The position numbers and the translations under genes are program-made. A model generated the notes under the pieces. That model did not search any database and was not told the DNA's origin. It worked only from the letters and a program-made list of their open reading frames with translations. A DNA stretch of 64,000 nucleotides, from assembly GCF_011383005.1 (NCBI RefSeq), contig NZ_CP049935.1, positions 124,001 through 188,000 of the forward strand, given 5' to 3'. Position 1 is the stretch's first letter. The number at the start of each line of letters is the position of its first letter. Source of the stretch: Phycicoccus sp. HDW14 (GTDB lineage: Bacteria > Actinomycetota > Actinomycetes > Actinomycetales > Dermatophilaceae). Shown here in pieces: positions 28,780-36,817 of the stretch.

Positions 28780-29956
28780 CGTCCTGGACCAGCTGATGGG
28801 GTGGTGGCGTGCCGGCGAGACCGTCGGCGTCGGCACCGTCGTGGCCACGTTCCGTTCCGCCCCGCGCCCCGCCGGCGCCTCGATGCTCGTCGGGCCCGGC
28901 GGTGAGGCCGTCGGGTCGGTGTCCGGGGGGTGCGTCGAGGGCGCGGTGTACGAGCTCTCGGAGTCGGTCGTCGGCGACGGCACCCCCGTGCTGCAGCGCT
29001 ACGGCGTCTCCGACGACGACGCCTTCGCGGTGGGCCTGACCTGTGGCGGCATCCTCGACGTCTTCGTCGAGCCGGTGTCGCAGACGACCTTCCCCGAGCT
29101 GGGCGCCGTGGCCGACGACGTCGAGGCCGGTCGCCCGGTCGCCGTCGCGACGGTCATCGAGCACCCCGACCCGGCCTGGCTCGGCCGGCGCCTGGTCGTC
29201 CGCCCCGAGGGGGCCGAGGGGGCCGACGGGGCCCCGACGGGCTCGCTCGGGTCGCCCCGGGCCGACGCCGCCGTCACCGACGACGCGCGCGGCCTGCTGG
29301 CCGCCGGGCGCACCGAGACGCTCGGGTACGGCCCCGACGGCGAGCGGCGTGGCGAGGGGATGCGGGTCTTCGTCTCCGCGTTCGCCCCCCGGCCGCGGAT
29401 GCTCGTCTTCGGCGCGATCGACTTCGCCGCGGCCGTGGCCCACGTCGGCACCTTCCTCGGCTACCGCGTCACCGTCTGCGACGCGCGGCCGGTGTTCGCG
29501 ACGAACACCCGGTTCCCCGCCGCCGACGAGGTGGTCGTCGAGTGGCCGCACAAGTACCTCGCGGCCGAGGTGGAGGCGGGCCGCACCGACGGACGCACCG
29601 TCGTCTGCGTCCTCACGCACGACCCCAAGTTCGACGTGCCCGTCCTCGAGGTCGCGCTGCGGATGCCCGAGGTCGCCTACGTCGGCGCGATGGGCAGCCG
29701 GCGCACGCACGACGACCGGCTGGAGCGGCTGCGCGAGGCCGGGGTCACCGACGCCGAGCTGGCCCGCTTCTCCAGCCCCATCGGGCTCGACCTCGGTGCC
29801 CGCACCCCCGAGGAGACGGCGGTCTCCATCGCCGCGGAGATCGTCGCGCTGCAGTGGGGCGGCGGCGGTGAGCGGCTCCAGCACCGCGACGGGCCCATCC
29901 ACCACCACGCCGAGGCCGCACTCGCCGACGCAGATGCGGAGGATTCGCGCGTCTGA
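28772..29956 (+). CDS. XdhC/CoxI family molybdenum cofactor chaperone
   Basis: 394 residues. N-terminal XdhC domain ([39 protein letters not shown]) and a C-terminal Rossmann domain ([38 protein letters not shown]). XdhC proteins bind the molybdopterin dinucleotide and help its sulfuration and insertion. GTG 28772 overlaps coxE by 8 nt. A Gly-rich spacer with repeated [10 protein letters not shown] residues sits in the middle. Last gene of the accessory operon; a 200-bp gap precedes the structural genes. Confidence 0.9.
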   Translation: MRDVLDQLMGWWRAGETVGVGTVVATFRSAPRPAGASMLVGPGGEAVGSVSGGCVEGAVYELSESVVGDGTPVLQRYGVSDDDAFAVGLTCGGILDVFVEPVSQTTFPELGAVADDVEAGRPVAVATVIEHPDPAWLGRRLVVRPEGAEGADGAPTGSLGSPRADAAVTDDARGLLAAGRTETLGYGPDGERRGEGMRVFVSAFAPRPRMLVFGAIDFAAAVAHVGTFLGYRVTVCDARPVFATNTRFPAADEVVVEWPHKYLAAEVEAGRTDGRTVVCVLTHDPKFDVPVLEVALRMPEVAYVGAMGSRRTHDDRLERLREAGVTDAELARFSSPIGLDLGARTPEETAVSIAAEIVALQWGGGGERLQHRDGPIHHHAEAALADADAEDSRV

Positions 29957-29968
29957 GTCCGCACCTGC

Positions 29969-30053
29969 GCTTTCCTGTGAGCCGGCTGCTGGAAACCGCA
30001 CGCGCACAACCGGATTCGACGACCGGTCGCGACCTTTCCTGCGGGGAAACCGC
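29969..30053 (+). promoter_or_regulatory. Repeated TTTCC/GGAAA palindromes before the small-subunit gene
   Basis: Two inverted repeats lie in the 200-bp gap: TTTCC (29971-29975) with GGAAA (29991-29995), and TTTCC (30035-30039) with GGAAA (30045-30049). Both right arms extend as the direct repeat GGAAACCGC and both left arms begin TTTCCTG. This is the only A/T-rich island in the locus and is a good candidate operator/promoter region for the structural genes. No regulator is encoded beside it. Confidence 0.5.
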
Positions 30054-30138
30054 CAAGGGCCTGTCCGGTCGGGTGGTTCCGTCGAAGCCCTTGCCGACCG
30101 ACGATGCGTGAAGCAAGATCACGGACACGACACGGATC

Positions 30139-30150
30139 CCTTCGCGAAGG
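30139..30150 (+). promoter_or_regulatory. Palindrome overlapping the ribosome binding site of the small subunit
   Basis: CCTTCGCGAAGG ends inside the Shine-Dalgarno AAGGAG (30147-30152), 6 nt before the ATG. As RNA, CCTT can pair with AAGG across a CGCG loop and partly hide the ribosome site. The stem is short, so any effect would be modest. Confidence 0.4.
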
Positions 30151-30158
30151 AGTCACAG

Positions 30159-30641
30159 ATGACTCGGATCACCGTCACCGTCGACGGCGTCTCCTGTACA
30201 GATGAGGTCGAGCCCCGGATGCTCCTCGTCCACTACCTCCGCGAGGTGGTCGGCAAGGTCGGCACCGTGGTGGGGTGCGACACGAGCAACTGCGGAGCCT
30301 GCACCGTCCACCTCGACGGGCGGAGCGTGAAGTCCTGCAACGTCCTCGCCGTCCAGGCCGACGGCCACGAGGTGACGACCATCGAGGGCCTCGCCACGAA
30401 CGGCGAGCTGCACCCGATGCAGGCCGCCTTCCACGAGAACCACGCCCTCCAGTGCGGCTACTGCACGCCGGGGATGATCATGCAGGCCGTCGACCTGCTC
30501 AAGGAGAACCCGAACCCCTCCGAGGAGGAGATCCGGGTCGGCCTCGAGGGCAACCTCTGCCGGTGCACCGGCTACCACAACATCGTCAAGGCGGTGGCCG
30601 CCGTCGCGGCCTCGTCGTCCAGCGAGAGGAGCAGTGTCTGA
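30159..30641 (+). CDS. coxS: Molybdenum hydroxylase small (2x 2Fe-2S) subunit, CoxS-like
   Basis: 160 residues. Plant-type [2Fe-2S] site with Cys40, Cys45, Cys48 and Cys60 (CDTSNCGAC...C), and the second cluster with Cys99, Cys102, Cys134 and Cys136 (CGYC...CRC). It passes electrons from the molybdenum site to the FAD subunit. ATG has AAGGAG 6 nt upstream. Its stop TGA overlaps the ATG of the large subunit. All eight cluster ligands are present, so the subunit is intact. Confidence 0.95.
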   Translation: MTRITVTVDGVSCTDEVEPRMLLVHYLREVVGKVGTVVGCDTSNCGACTVHLDGRSVKSCNVLAVQADGHEVTTIEGLATNGELHPMQAAFHENHALQCGYCTPGMIMQAVDLLKENPNPSEEEIRVGLEGNLCRCTGYHNIVKAVAAVAASSSSERSSV

Positions 30642-33121
30642 TGACCGCCGTCGACGACCGCCCCACCACCGAGGTCGGCAGGGACCGCCGCCGCAAGGAG
30701 GACCAGCGGCTCATCACCGGCCGCACCCGCTGGACCGACAACATCCAGCTCCCCGGCATGCTGCACCTCGCGATGGTGCGCAGCCCCTTCGCCCACGCGA
30801 AGATCCTCTCCATCGGCACGGACGAGGCCAAGGCCTCCACCGGTGTCGTCGCCGTGTACACCGGCGCCGACCTCGCCGACAGCCAGGGCGTCAACATCAA
30901 CGCCTGGCCGATCACCCCGGACCAGGTCACCCCGACCCACCTCCCGGTCCCCGCCGACCGCGTCGCGCACAGCGGCGAGATCGTCGCCGTCGTCGTGGCG
31001 CGCACCGCGGCCCAGGCCCGCGACGCCGCCGAGCTCGTCGACGTCGACTACGAGGAGCTGCCGGCCGTCCTCGACATGAAGGAGGCCCTCAAGGACGAGG
31101 TCCTCGCCCACCCGGACTCCGGCACGAACAAGTCGGCCTTCTGGAAGCTCGACTCGAAGGAGCAGGGCAGCGGCGGCGACGTCGACGAGGCGATCGCCAA
31201 GGCCCGCCAGGACGGCATCGTCATCGAGCGCGAGTACCGCCAGCAGCGGCTCGTCCCCGCCTTCATGGAGCCGCGCTCCACGGTCGTCGACCCCACGGGC
31301 GAGCAGATCAGCATCTGGTCGGCCACCCAGGTCCCGCACATCCTGCGCTTCGCCATCGCCGCGACGATGGGCATCCCCGAGTCCAAGGTCCGGGTCATCG
31401 CCCCCGACGTGGGCGGCGGCTTCGGCGGCAAGCTGCAGACCACGCCCGAGGAGTTCGCGACCATCGCCGTGGCCCGCAAGCTCGGCAAGCCGTGCAAGTA
31501 CACCGAGACCCGCAGCGAGACCATGGTCTCGGCGCACCACGGCCGCGACCAGTGGCAGAAGCTGACGCTGTCGGCCGAGAAGGACGGCACCGTCACCGGC
31601 CTCAAGGTCGAGCTGCTCGCCGACCTCGGCGCCTACGTCGCGATCGTCGGTGGTGGCGTGCCGGTCCTCGGCGCGTGGATGTTCAACTCCATCTACAAGT
31701 TCCCCGCCTACCAGTTCAACTGCCAGACGATCCTCACCAACAAGACGTGGGTCGACGCCTACCGCGGCGCGGGCCGGCCCGAGGCCACCTACGCCATCGA
31801 GCGGATCATGGACGAGCTCGCCGCCGAGGTCGGGGTCGACCCGATCGCGATCCGCGAGAAGAACTGGATCACGCACGACGAGTTCCCGTTCACCACCGTG
31901 GCCGGGATGACCTACGACTCCGGCAACTACGAGGCCGCGACCGAGAAGGCCCTCGAGCTCTTCGGCTACGAGGAGCTGCGCGCCGAGCAGAAGCAGCGGC
32001 GCGAGTCCGGCGACCCCGTCCAGCTCGGCCTCGGCGTCTCGACCTTCACCGAGATGTGCGGCCTGGCCCCCTCCCGCGTCCTCGGCTCGCTGAGCTACGG
32101 CGCCGGCGGCTGGGAGAGCGCCAGCATCCGGATGCTCGCCACCGGCACGGTCGAGGTCGTCTCGGGGGCCACCCCGCACGGCCAGGGCCACGAGACGGCC
32201 TGGAGCCAGATCGTCGCCGACCGCCTCGGCATCCCGTTCGAGAACATCGAGGTCCTCCACGGCGACACCCAGACCGCGCCCAAGGGCCTGGACACCTACG
32301 GCTCGCGCTCGCTCGTCGTCGGCGGCGAGGCGATCGTGCGGGCCGCCGACAAGGTCATCGAGAAGGCCAAGCCGATCGCGGCCCACCTCCTCGAGGCCAG
32401 CGTCGACGACCTCGAGTTCAGCGCCGGCCAGTTCACCGTCAAGGGCACCGACAAGGGCATCGGGCTCACCGACATCGCGCTCGCGACGTTCGCGGCCCAC
32501 AACCTGCCCGACGGCGTCGAGCCGAGCATCGACGCGGACGCCACCTACGACCCGGTGAACTTCTCGTTCCCGCACGGCACCCACCTGTGCGCGATGGAGG
32601 TCGACACCGAGACCGGCGCCACGTCGATGCGCAAGTACGTCTGCGTCGACGACATCGGGACGATCATCAACCCGCTCATCGTCGAGGGCCAGGTGCACGG
32701 CGGCCTCGTCCAGGGCATCGCCCAGGCGCTCTGGGAGGGTGCGGAGTACGACGAGCAGGGCACGCTGGTGTCGGGCTCGTTCGTCGACTACACCCTGCCG
32801 ACGGCGGCGGACACGATCAACTTCGTCAGCGAGCACACGGTCTCGCCGTCGACGACGAACACGTTGGGCACCAAGGGAGTCGGTGAGGCGGGCACCATCG
32901 CCTCGACCCCCGCGGTCGTCAACGCCATCGTCGACGCGGTGCGCCACCTCGGCATCGACGACATCCAGATGCCGTGCACGCCCGAGCGGGTGTGGAAGGC
33001 GATCCAGAGCGCCGGCTCGCACCAGGCGGCGGCCCCCGTCGCCGACGCGCAGCCGCACTTCGGTGACGACGCGCCCAACCAGGACCCGGCAGCCGGCTCG
33101 ACGGACGGAGCAGCACAGTGA
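30641..33121 (+). CDS. Molybdenum hydroxylase large subunit, form II CoxL-like
   Basis: 826 residues, the catalytic molybdopterin subunit. ATG overlaps the small-subunit stop. Contains the Mo-cofactor motifs GGGFGGK, the active-site loop A373-Y-R-G-A-G-R379 and the catalytic Glu749 in GTKGVGEAG. Authentic aerobic CO dehydrogenase (form I) carries AYXCSFR with the copper-binding Cys; here that Cys is absent, which defines form II. Form II enzymes have generally not been shown to oxidise CO, so the substrate could be a purine, aldehyde or aromatic. A 45-residue low-complexity tail follows the fold. The cox-like name describes operon layout only. Confidence 0.92.
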   Translation: MTAVDDRPTTEVGRDRRRKEDQRLITGRTRWTDNIQLPGMLHLAMVRSPFAHAKILSIGTDEAKASTGVVAVYTGADLADSQGVNINAWPITPDQVTPTHLPVPADRVAHSGEIVAVVVARTAAQARDAAELVDVDYEELPAVLDMKEALKDEVLAHPDSGTNKSAFWKLDSKEQGSGGDVDEAIAKARQDGIVIEREYRQQRLVPAFMEPRSTVVDPTGEQISIWSATQVPHILRFAIAATMGIPESKVRVIAPDVGGGFGGKLQTTPEEFATIAVARKLGKPCKYTETRSETMVSAHHGRDQWQKLTLSAEKDGTVTGLKVELLADLGAYVAIVGGGVPVLGAWMFNSIYKFPAYQFNCQTILTNKTWVDAYRGAGRPEATYAIERIMDELAAEVGVDPIAIREKNWITHDEFPFTTVAGMTYDSGNYEAATEKALELFGYEELRAEQKQRRESGDPVQLGLGVSTFTEMCGLAPSRVLGSLSYGAGGWESASIRMLATGTVEVVSGATPHGQGHETAWSQIVADRLGIPFENIEVLHGDTQTAPKGLDTYGSRSLVVGGEAIVRAADKVIEKAKPIAAHLLEASVDDLEFSAGQFTVKGTDKGIGLTDIALATFAAHNLPDGVEPSIDADATYDPVNFSFPHGTHLCAMEVDTETGATSMRKYVCVDDIGTIINPLIVEGQVHGGLVQGIAQALWEGAEYDEQGTLVSGSFVDYTLPTAADTINFVSEHTVSPSTTNTLGTKGVGEAGTIASTPAVVNAIVDAVRHLGIDDIQMPCTPERVWKAIQSAGSHQAAAPVADAQPHFGDDAPNQDPAAGSTDGAAQ

Positions 33122-33966
33122 TCCCCGCATCCTTCGACTACCTGGCGCCGACGAGCGTCGAGGAGGCCCTCTCGGTGCTCGCCGAGGCCGGTGACGACGC
33201 CAAGGTCCTCGCCGGTGGCCAGTCGCTCCTGCCCATCCTCCGGATGCGGCTCAACGCCCCGGAGAAGGTCGTCGACCTCGGCCGGATCGAGGCGCTGCGC
33301 GGCGTGCGCGACGGCGGCGACCACCTCGCCATCGGCGCGATGACGCCCTACAGCGACGTCGTCGCCAACGACCTGGTGCGCGAGCACGCCGGGCTCCTCG
33401 CCCGGGCGGTCGAGACCGTCGCCGACCCGCAGATCCGCCACCGCGGCACCCTCGGCGGCGCGTTGGTGCACGCCGACCCCGCCGGTGACGTCGGTGCGCC
33501 CGTCCTCGCCCTCGACGCGACGATGGTCGTCGTCGGGCCGGGCGGCGAGCGCACCGTCCCCGCCACCGAGTTCTTCCACGACCTCTTCGAGACCGCGGTC
33601 GGCGACGGCGAGCTGCTCACCGAGATCCGCATCCCGAAGCACACCGGGTGGGGCTCGGCGTACGAGAAGTTCGTGCGGGTCTCGCACCAGTGGTCGATCG
33701 TGGCCGTCGCCGCGACCGTCCGGGTCGAGGGCGGCTCGATCGCCGAGGCCCGGGTCGGGCTGACCAACATGGGCAACACGCCGCTGCGGGCCACCGCCGT
33801 CGAGCAGGCGCTCGTCGGGTCCTCGGCCTCCGGGCTCGCCGACGCGTGCGCCGCGGCCGCCGAGGGCACCAACCCGCCGAGCGACCTCAACGGCGACGCC
33901 GACTACCGCCGGCACCTCGCGACCGTCCTCACGCGGCGCGCGGTGCAGAAGGCCATGGAGGGCTGA
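33118..33966 (+). CDS. coxM: Molybdenum hydroxylase FAD (medium) subunit, CoxM-like
   Basis: 282 residues with the FAD-binding motifs AGGQS (32-36) and TLGGA (111-115) and the C-terminal CO_deh_flav_C domain (SYEKFVRVSHQWSI-type stretch, then GLTNMGNTPLRATAVE). It takes electrons from the small subunit and delivers them to the acceptor. GTG overlaps the previous stop (GTGA). Order S-L-M differs from the M-S-L of classical CO dehydrogenase operons, in line with form II. Confidence 0.93.
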   Translation: MIPASFDYLAPTSVEEALSVLAEAGDDAKVLAGGQSLLPILRMRLNAPEKVVDLGRIEALRGVRDGGDHLAIGAMTPYSDVVANDLVREHAGLLARAVETVADPQIRHRGTLGGALVHADPAGDVGAPVLALDATMVVVGPGGERTVPATEFFHDLFETAVGDGELLTEIRIPKHTGWGSAYEKFVRVSHQWSIVAVAATVRVEGGSIAEARVGLTNMGNTPLRATAVEQALVGSSASGLADACAAAAEGTNPPSDLNGDADYRRHLATVLTRRAVQKAMEG

Positions 33967-33973
33967 TCCCCGT

Positions 33974-34726
33974 ATGCAGCTGACGCACGACTTCACCGTC
34001 CCCGCCGACGTCGACACGACCTGGCGCACCTTCATGGACCTCGAGCGGGTCGGGGGGTGCTTCCCGGGGGCCACGGTCACGGAGGTGTCCGAGGACGGCT
34101 TCGCGGGGACGGTGAAGGTCAAGCTCGGTCCGATCGCCCTGCAGTACAACGGCACCGGCCACTTCCTCGAACGTGACGACACGTCGCACCACGCCGTCAT
34201 CGAGGCCAAGGGCAAGGACAAGCGGGGCAACGGCACGGCCGGGGCCACCGTGACCATCCAGCTGTCGCCCGACGGCACGGGCACCAAGGTCGACGTCACC
34301 ACCGACCTCGCGGTCACCGGCAAGCCGGCCCAGTTCGGCCGCGGGGTGATGCAGGACGTCTCCGACAAGCTGCTGCACCAGTTCATCGCCTGCATCGAGG
34401 GCGAGCTCGGGCAGGCCGGCGAGGCGGCTGCGGCCCCCGCGGAGGCCGAGGGTGCCGCGCCGGTGGCGGAGGCGGTCACCGAGCCGGCGACCACCGAGCC
34501 CGCCCCGGAGGTGGCTGCGGCGCCGGCCGCCACGGCCGCGCCGATCGCCTCGGCGCCCACGCCGTCGACGACGCCCCGACCTCCTGCTCGGCCCGACTCC
34601 TCGGGTGACGACGACGCGCTCGACCTCGGTGCCACGGTGCTGCCGGTCCTCATCCGCACCTACGCCCCGTACGTCGTCGTCGGCGTCGTGGGCCTGGTCG
34701 TCGGGTGGCTCATCGGTCGCGGCTGA
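33974..34726 (+). CDS. coxG: CoxG-like SRPBCC protein with C-terminal membrane anchor
   Basis: 250 residues. The SRPBCC/CoxG domain fills residues 1-145 (MQLTHDFTVPADVDTTWRTF, GCFPGATV, KGKDKRGNGTA). An Ala/Pro/Glu-rich linker (about 150-215) leads to one membrane helix near 228-248 (YAPYVVVGVVGLVVGWLIG) and a short basic end. CoxG-type proteins link the hydroxylase to the membrane and have been reported to carry menaquinone to it, which fits a tethered domain on a flexible arm. Begins 7 nt after the medium subunit; last gene of the operon. Confidence 0.9.
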   Translation: MQLTHDFTVPADVDTTWRTFMDLERVGGCFPGATVTEVSEDGFAGTVKVKLGPIALQYNGTGHFLERDDTSHHAVIEAKGKDKRGNGTAGATVTIQLSPDGTGTKVDVTTDLAVTGKPAQFGRGVMQDVSDKLLHQFIACIEGELGQAGEAAAAPAEAEGAAPVAEAVTEPATTEPAPEVAAAPAATAAPIASAPTPSTTPRPPARPDSSGDDDALDLGATVLPVLIRTYAPYVVVGVVGLVVGWLIGRG

Positions 34727-34762
34727 CCGGCCGGGAGACGTCCCACACCGCGTCGGAACAAG

Positions 34763-34776
34763 TACCCCTGGGGGTA
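34763..34776 (+). promoter_or_regulatory. CsoR/CstR-like operator overlapping a leaderless promoter
   Basis: TACCCCTGGGGGTA: 6-bp arms around a 2-bp centre, the pattern of operators for copper (CsoR) and persulfide (CstR) repressors. The -10 box TAGCAT follows at 34777-34782, and the ATG of the reductase-rhodanese gene is 6 nt later. A repressor bound here would cover the promoter. The downstream sulfur-related product favours a CstR-type sensor; no such regulator is encoded in the window. Confidence 0.65.
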
Positions 34777-34788
34777 TAGCATCGACGC

Positions 34789-36462
34789 ATGCGGAGAGTC
34801 GTCATCGTCGGAGGGGTGGCCGGCGGCATGTCCGCCGCGACCCGGTTGCGCCGCCTCGACGAGGAGGCGTCCATCGTCGTCCTCGAGCGCAGCGGCCACG
34901 TGTCGTTCGCGAACTGCGGGTTGCCGTACCACCTCGGCGGGGTGATCGAGGAGCGGTCGGCGCTGCTGCTCCAGACCCCCGAGTCGCTCGACGTCCGCTT
35001 CGCCCTCGACGTCCGGGTGCGCCACGAGGTCGTCGGCATCGACCGGGCCGGGCGCACCGTGGCCGTCCGCGACCTCGCCCGCGGCACCGAGCTCGAGCTG
35101 CCCTACGACGTCCTCGTCCTCGCGCCCGGTGCCCGGCCGGTGGTGCCTCCGGTCCCGGGGATCGAGGTGGCCCGCACGCTGCGCGACGTCGAGGACCTCG
35201 ACGCGCTCGTGGCCTCGGCGCGCGGCGCCGGGTCGGCGCTGGTCGTCGGGGGAGGGTTCGTCGGCGTCGAGGTCGCCGAGAACCTCGTGCACCGCGGGCT
35301 GGCCGTCACCCTCGTCGAGGCCGCGAGCCAGGTGATGACCCCGCTCGACCCCGAGATGGTCGCGCCCGTCCACGAGGTCCTGCGCGGCGCGGGCATCGAC
35401 CTCGTGCTCGGGGAGTCGGTCACGCGCATCGACCCCGCAGGGGCGGGCCGGACGCACCTCGTCCACCTCTCCGGCGGGCGCACGGTGCCGGCCGGCCTCG
35501 TCGTCGCCGCCATCGGGGTGCGCCCCGAGACGACGCTGGCGGAGCGGGCCGGCCTCGAGCTCGGTCCGCGCGGCGGCATCCTCGTCGACGAGCGGCTGCG
35601 CACCTCCGACCCCGCGGTCTTCGCCGTCGGCGACGCGGTCGAGAAGCGCGACGGGCTCGACGCCTCCGCCGTCCTCGTGCCCCTGGCCAACACCGCCAAC
35701 CGGCAGGGTCGGGTCGTCGCCGACGTCATCGTGGGGCGCCCCGGGCTCGACCGCCCGGTGCTCGGCACGGCCGTCGTCGGGGTGTTCGGGCTCGCGGCGG
35801 CCACCGTGGGGTGGAGCGAGAAGCGGCTGCGGGCGTCCGGTCGTCCGCACCGGGTCCTCCACACCCACCCGGGGTCGCACGCGGGCTACTACCCGGGCGC
35901 CGAGACGATGGCCCTCAAGCTGCTCGTCGACCCCGCGACCGACGCGATCCTCGGCGCGCAGGCCGTCGGGCGGGACGGGGTCGACAAGCGCATCGACGTC
36001 GTCGCCACCGCGATGACCGGCGGGCTGACGGCCGGTGACCTCGCCGACCTCGAGCTGGCCTATGCGCCGCAGTTCGGCTCGGCCAAGGACCCGGTGAACA
36101 TGCTCGGGTGGGTCGACCGGGCCGTGGCCGACGGTGACGTCGCGACCCTCCAGTGGCACGAGCTCGACGACGCGCTCGCGGCCGGGGCCCACCTCGTCGA
36201 CGTCCGCAGTGCCGAGGAGCACGCGGCCCGGCCGCTGCCCGGGGCCGTCAACGTCCCGCTCGAGCACCTTCGCACCCGGCGCGGTGAGCTGCCGGCCGGA
36301 CCCCTGGTCGTCCACTGCGAGGTCGGGTTGCGCGGCTACCTCGCTGCGCGGGTGCTCGCGCAGCACGGGCGCGAGGTCCGCAACCTCGACGGCGGGTACC
36401 GCACCTGGTCCGCCGGCACCGCCGTGGCCCGGGAGGTGGCGCCGGTCAGCGTGCCGGCGTGA
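34789..36462 (+). CDS. CoA-disulfide reductase-like flavoprotein fused to rhodanese domain
   Basis: 557 residues. FAD/NAD(P) oxidoreductase of the CoADR/Npsr class: GGVAGGMSAATRLRR (8-22), single redox Cys43 in SFANCGLPY, second Rossmann VVGGGFVGVEVAENL, FAVGDA, C-terminal dimerisation domain with MLGWV. A rhodanese domain (about 455-545) follows with active Cys510 in VHCEVGLRGY. Such fusions reduce CoA disulfide, CoA persulfide or polysulfide and handle sulfane sulfur. TAGCAT sits 6 nt before ATG, inside a CsoR/CstR-like operator context, so sulfur stress is the likely inducer. Confidence 0.92.
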   Translation: MRRVVIVGGVAGGMSAATRLRRLDEEASIVVLERSGHVSFANCGLPYHLGGVIEERSALLLQTPESLDVRFALDVRVRHEVVGIDRAGRTVAVRDLARGTELELPYDVLVLAPGARPVVPPVPGIEVARTLRDVEDLDALVASARGAGSALVVGGGFVGVEVAENLVHRGLAVTLVEAASQVMTPLDPEMVAPVHEVLRGAGIDLVLGESVTRIDPAGAGRTHLVHLSGGRTVPAGLVVAAIGVRPETTLAERAGLELGPRGGILVDERLRTSDPAVFAVGDAVEKRDGLDASAVLVPLANTANRQGRVVADVIVGRPGLDRPVLGTAVVGVFGLAAATVGWSEKRLRASGRPHRVLHTHPGSHAGYYPGAETMALKLLVDPATDAILGAQAVGRDGVDKRIDVVATAMTGGLTAGDLADLELAYAPQFGSAKDPVNMLGWVDRAVADGDVATLQWHELDDALAAGAHLVDVRSAEEHAARPLPGAVNVPLEHLRTRRGELPAGPLVVHCEVGLRGYLAARVLAQHGREVRNLDGGYRTWSAGTAVAREVAPVSVPA

Positions 36463-36733
36463 CCCGCACGGGCCGACGGCCGTGGTGGCGCGCGGCCGAG
36501 GTGGTGGAGGTGCCCCGGGGTTCGGGCGCCGGGGTGGGCAGGGCGCGCAGGTCGGCGTCGAGCCGGCGGGCGTCGGCGTCGTGGTCGACGGCCCGGAGCC
36601 AGTGCGCGACGCGGCCGCCGTTGTCGAGGGACGCGCGCCGGTGGGTGCGCTCCAGGAGGTAGAGCACCGGGGCGACGAGCGCGCCGGCGGCAGCGAGGGA
36701 GGTGACGGTGTCGAGGATCTCTGTCGTGGTCAT
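36446..36733 (-). CDS. Small single-TM protein of unknown function
   Basis: 95 residues: MTTTEILDTVTSLAAAGALVAPVLYLLERTHRR holds one membrane segment (about 9-26) followed by basic residues, then a soluble charged part and a Pro/Ser-rich, basic tail. No family recognised. Its 3' end overlaps the reductase-rhodanese gene by 17 nt, tail to tail. ATG 36733 is chosen over upstream Met codons that would run through the divergent regulatory region. It faces away from the GlxA-type regulator, with which it shares the intergenic region. Confidence 0.6.
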   Translation of the reverse strand: MTTTEILDTVTSLAAAGALVAPVLYLLERTHRRASLDNGGRVAHWLRAVDHDADARRLDADLRALPTPAPEPRGTSTTSAARHHGRRPVRVTPAR

Positions 36734-36760
36734 GGCACTAGATTGACGCTCATCGGCATC

Positions 36761-36817
36761 CTGCCACGAGTGGCAGATCTGTCTCTGGTCGCCAAGTTCC
36801 TGCCATACTGGGTGGCA
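36761..36817. promoter_or_regulatory. Two TGCCA/TGGCA inverted repeats between divergent genes
   Basis: Site 1: CTGCCACGAGTGGCAG (36761-36776), perfect 7-bp arms around GA. Site 2: TGCCA (36801-36805) and TGGCA (36813-36817), 7 nt apart. Centres are about 40 bp (four helical turns) apart. Site 2 covers the CATACT -10 box and the start codon of the GlxA-type gene. This suggests cooperative autoregulation. Confidence 0.55.

Noticed and set aside
30641..33121. Calling the large subunit a carbon monoxide dehydrogenase
   Set aside because: The loop is AYRGAGR, without the Cys of the form I motif AYXCSFR.
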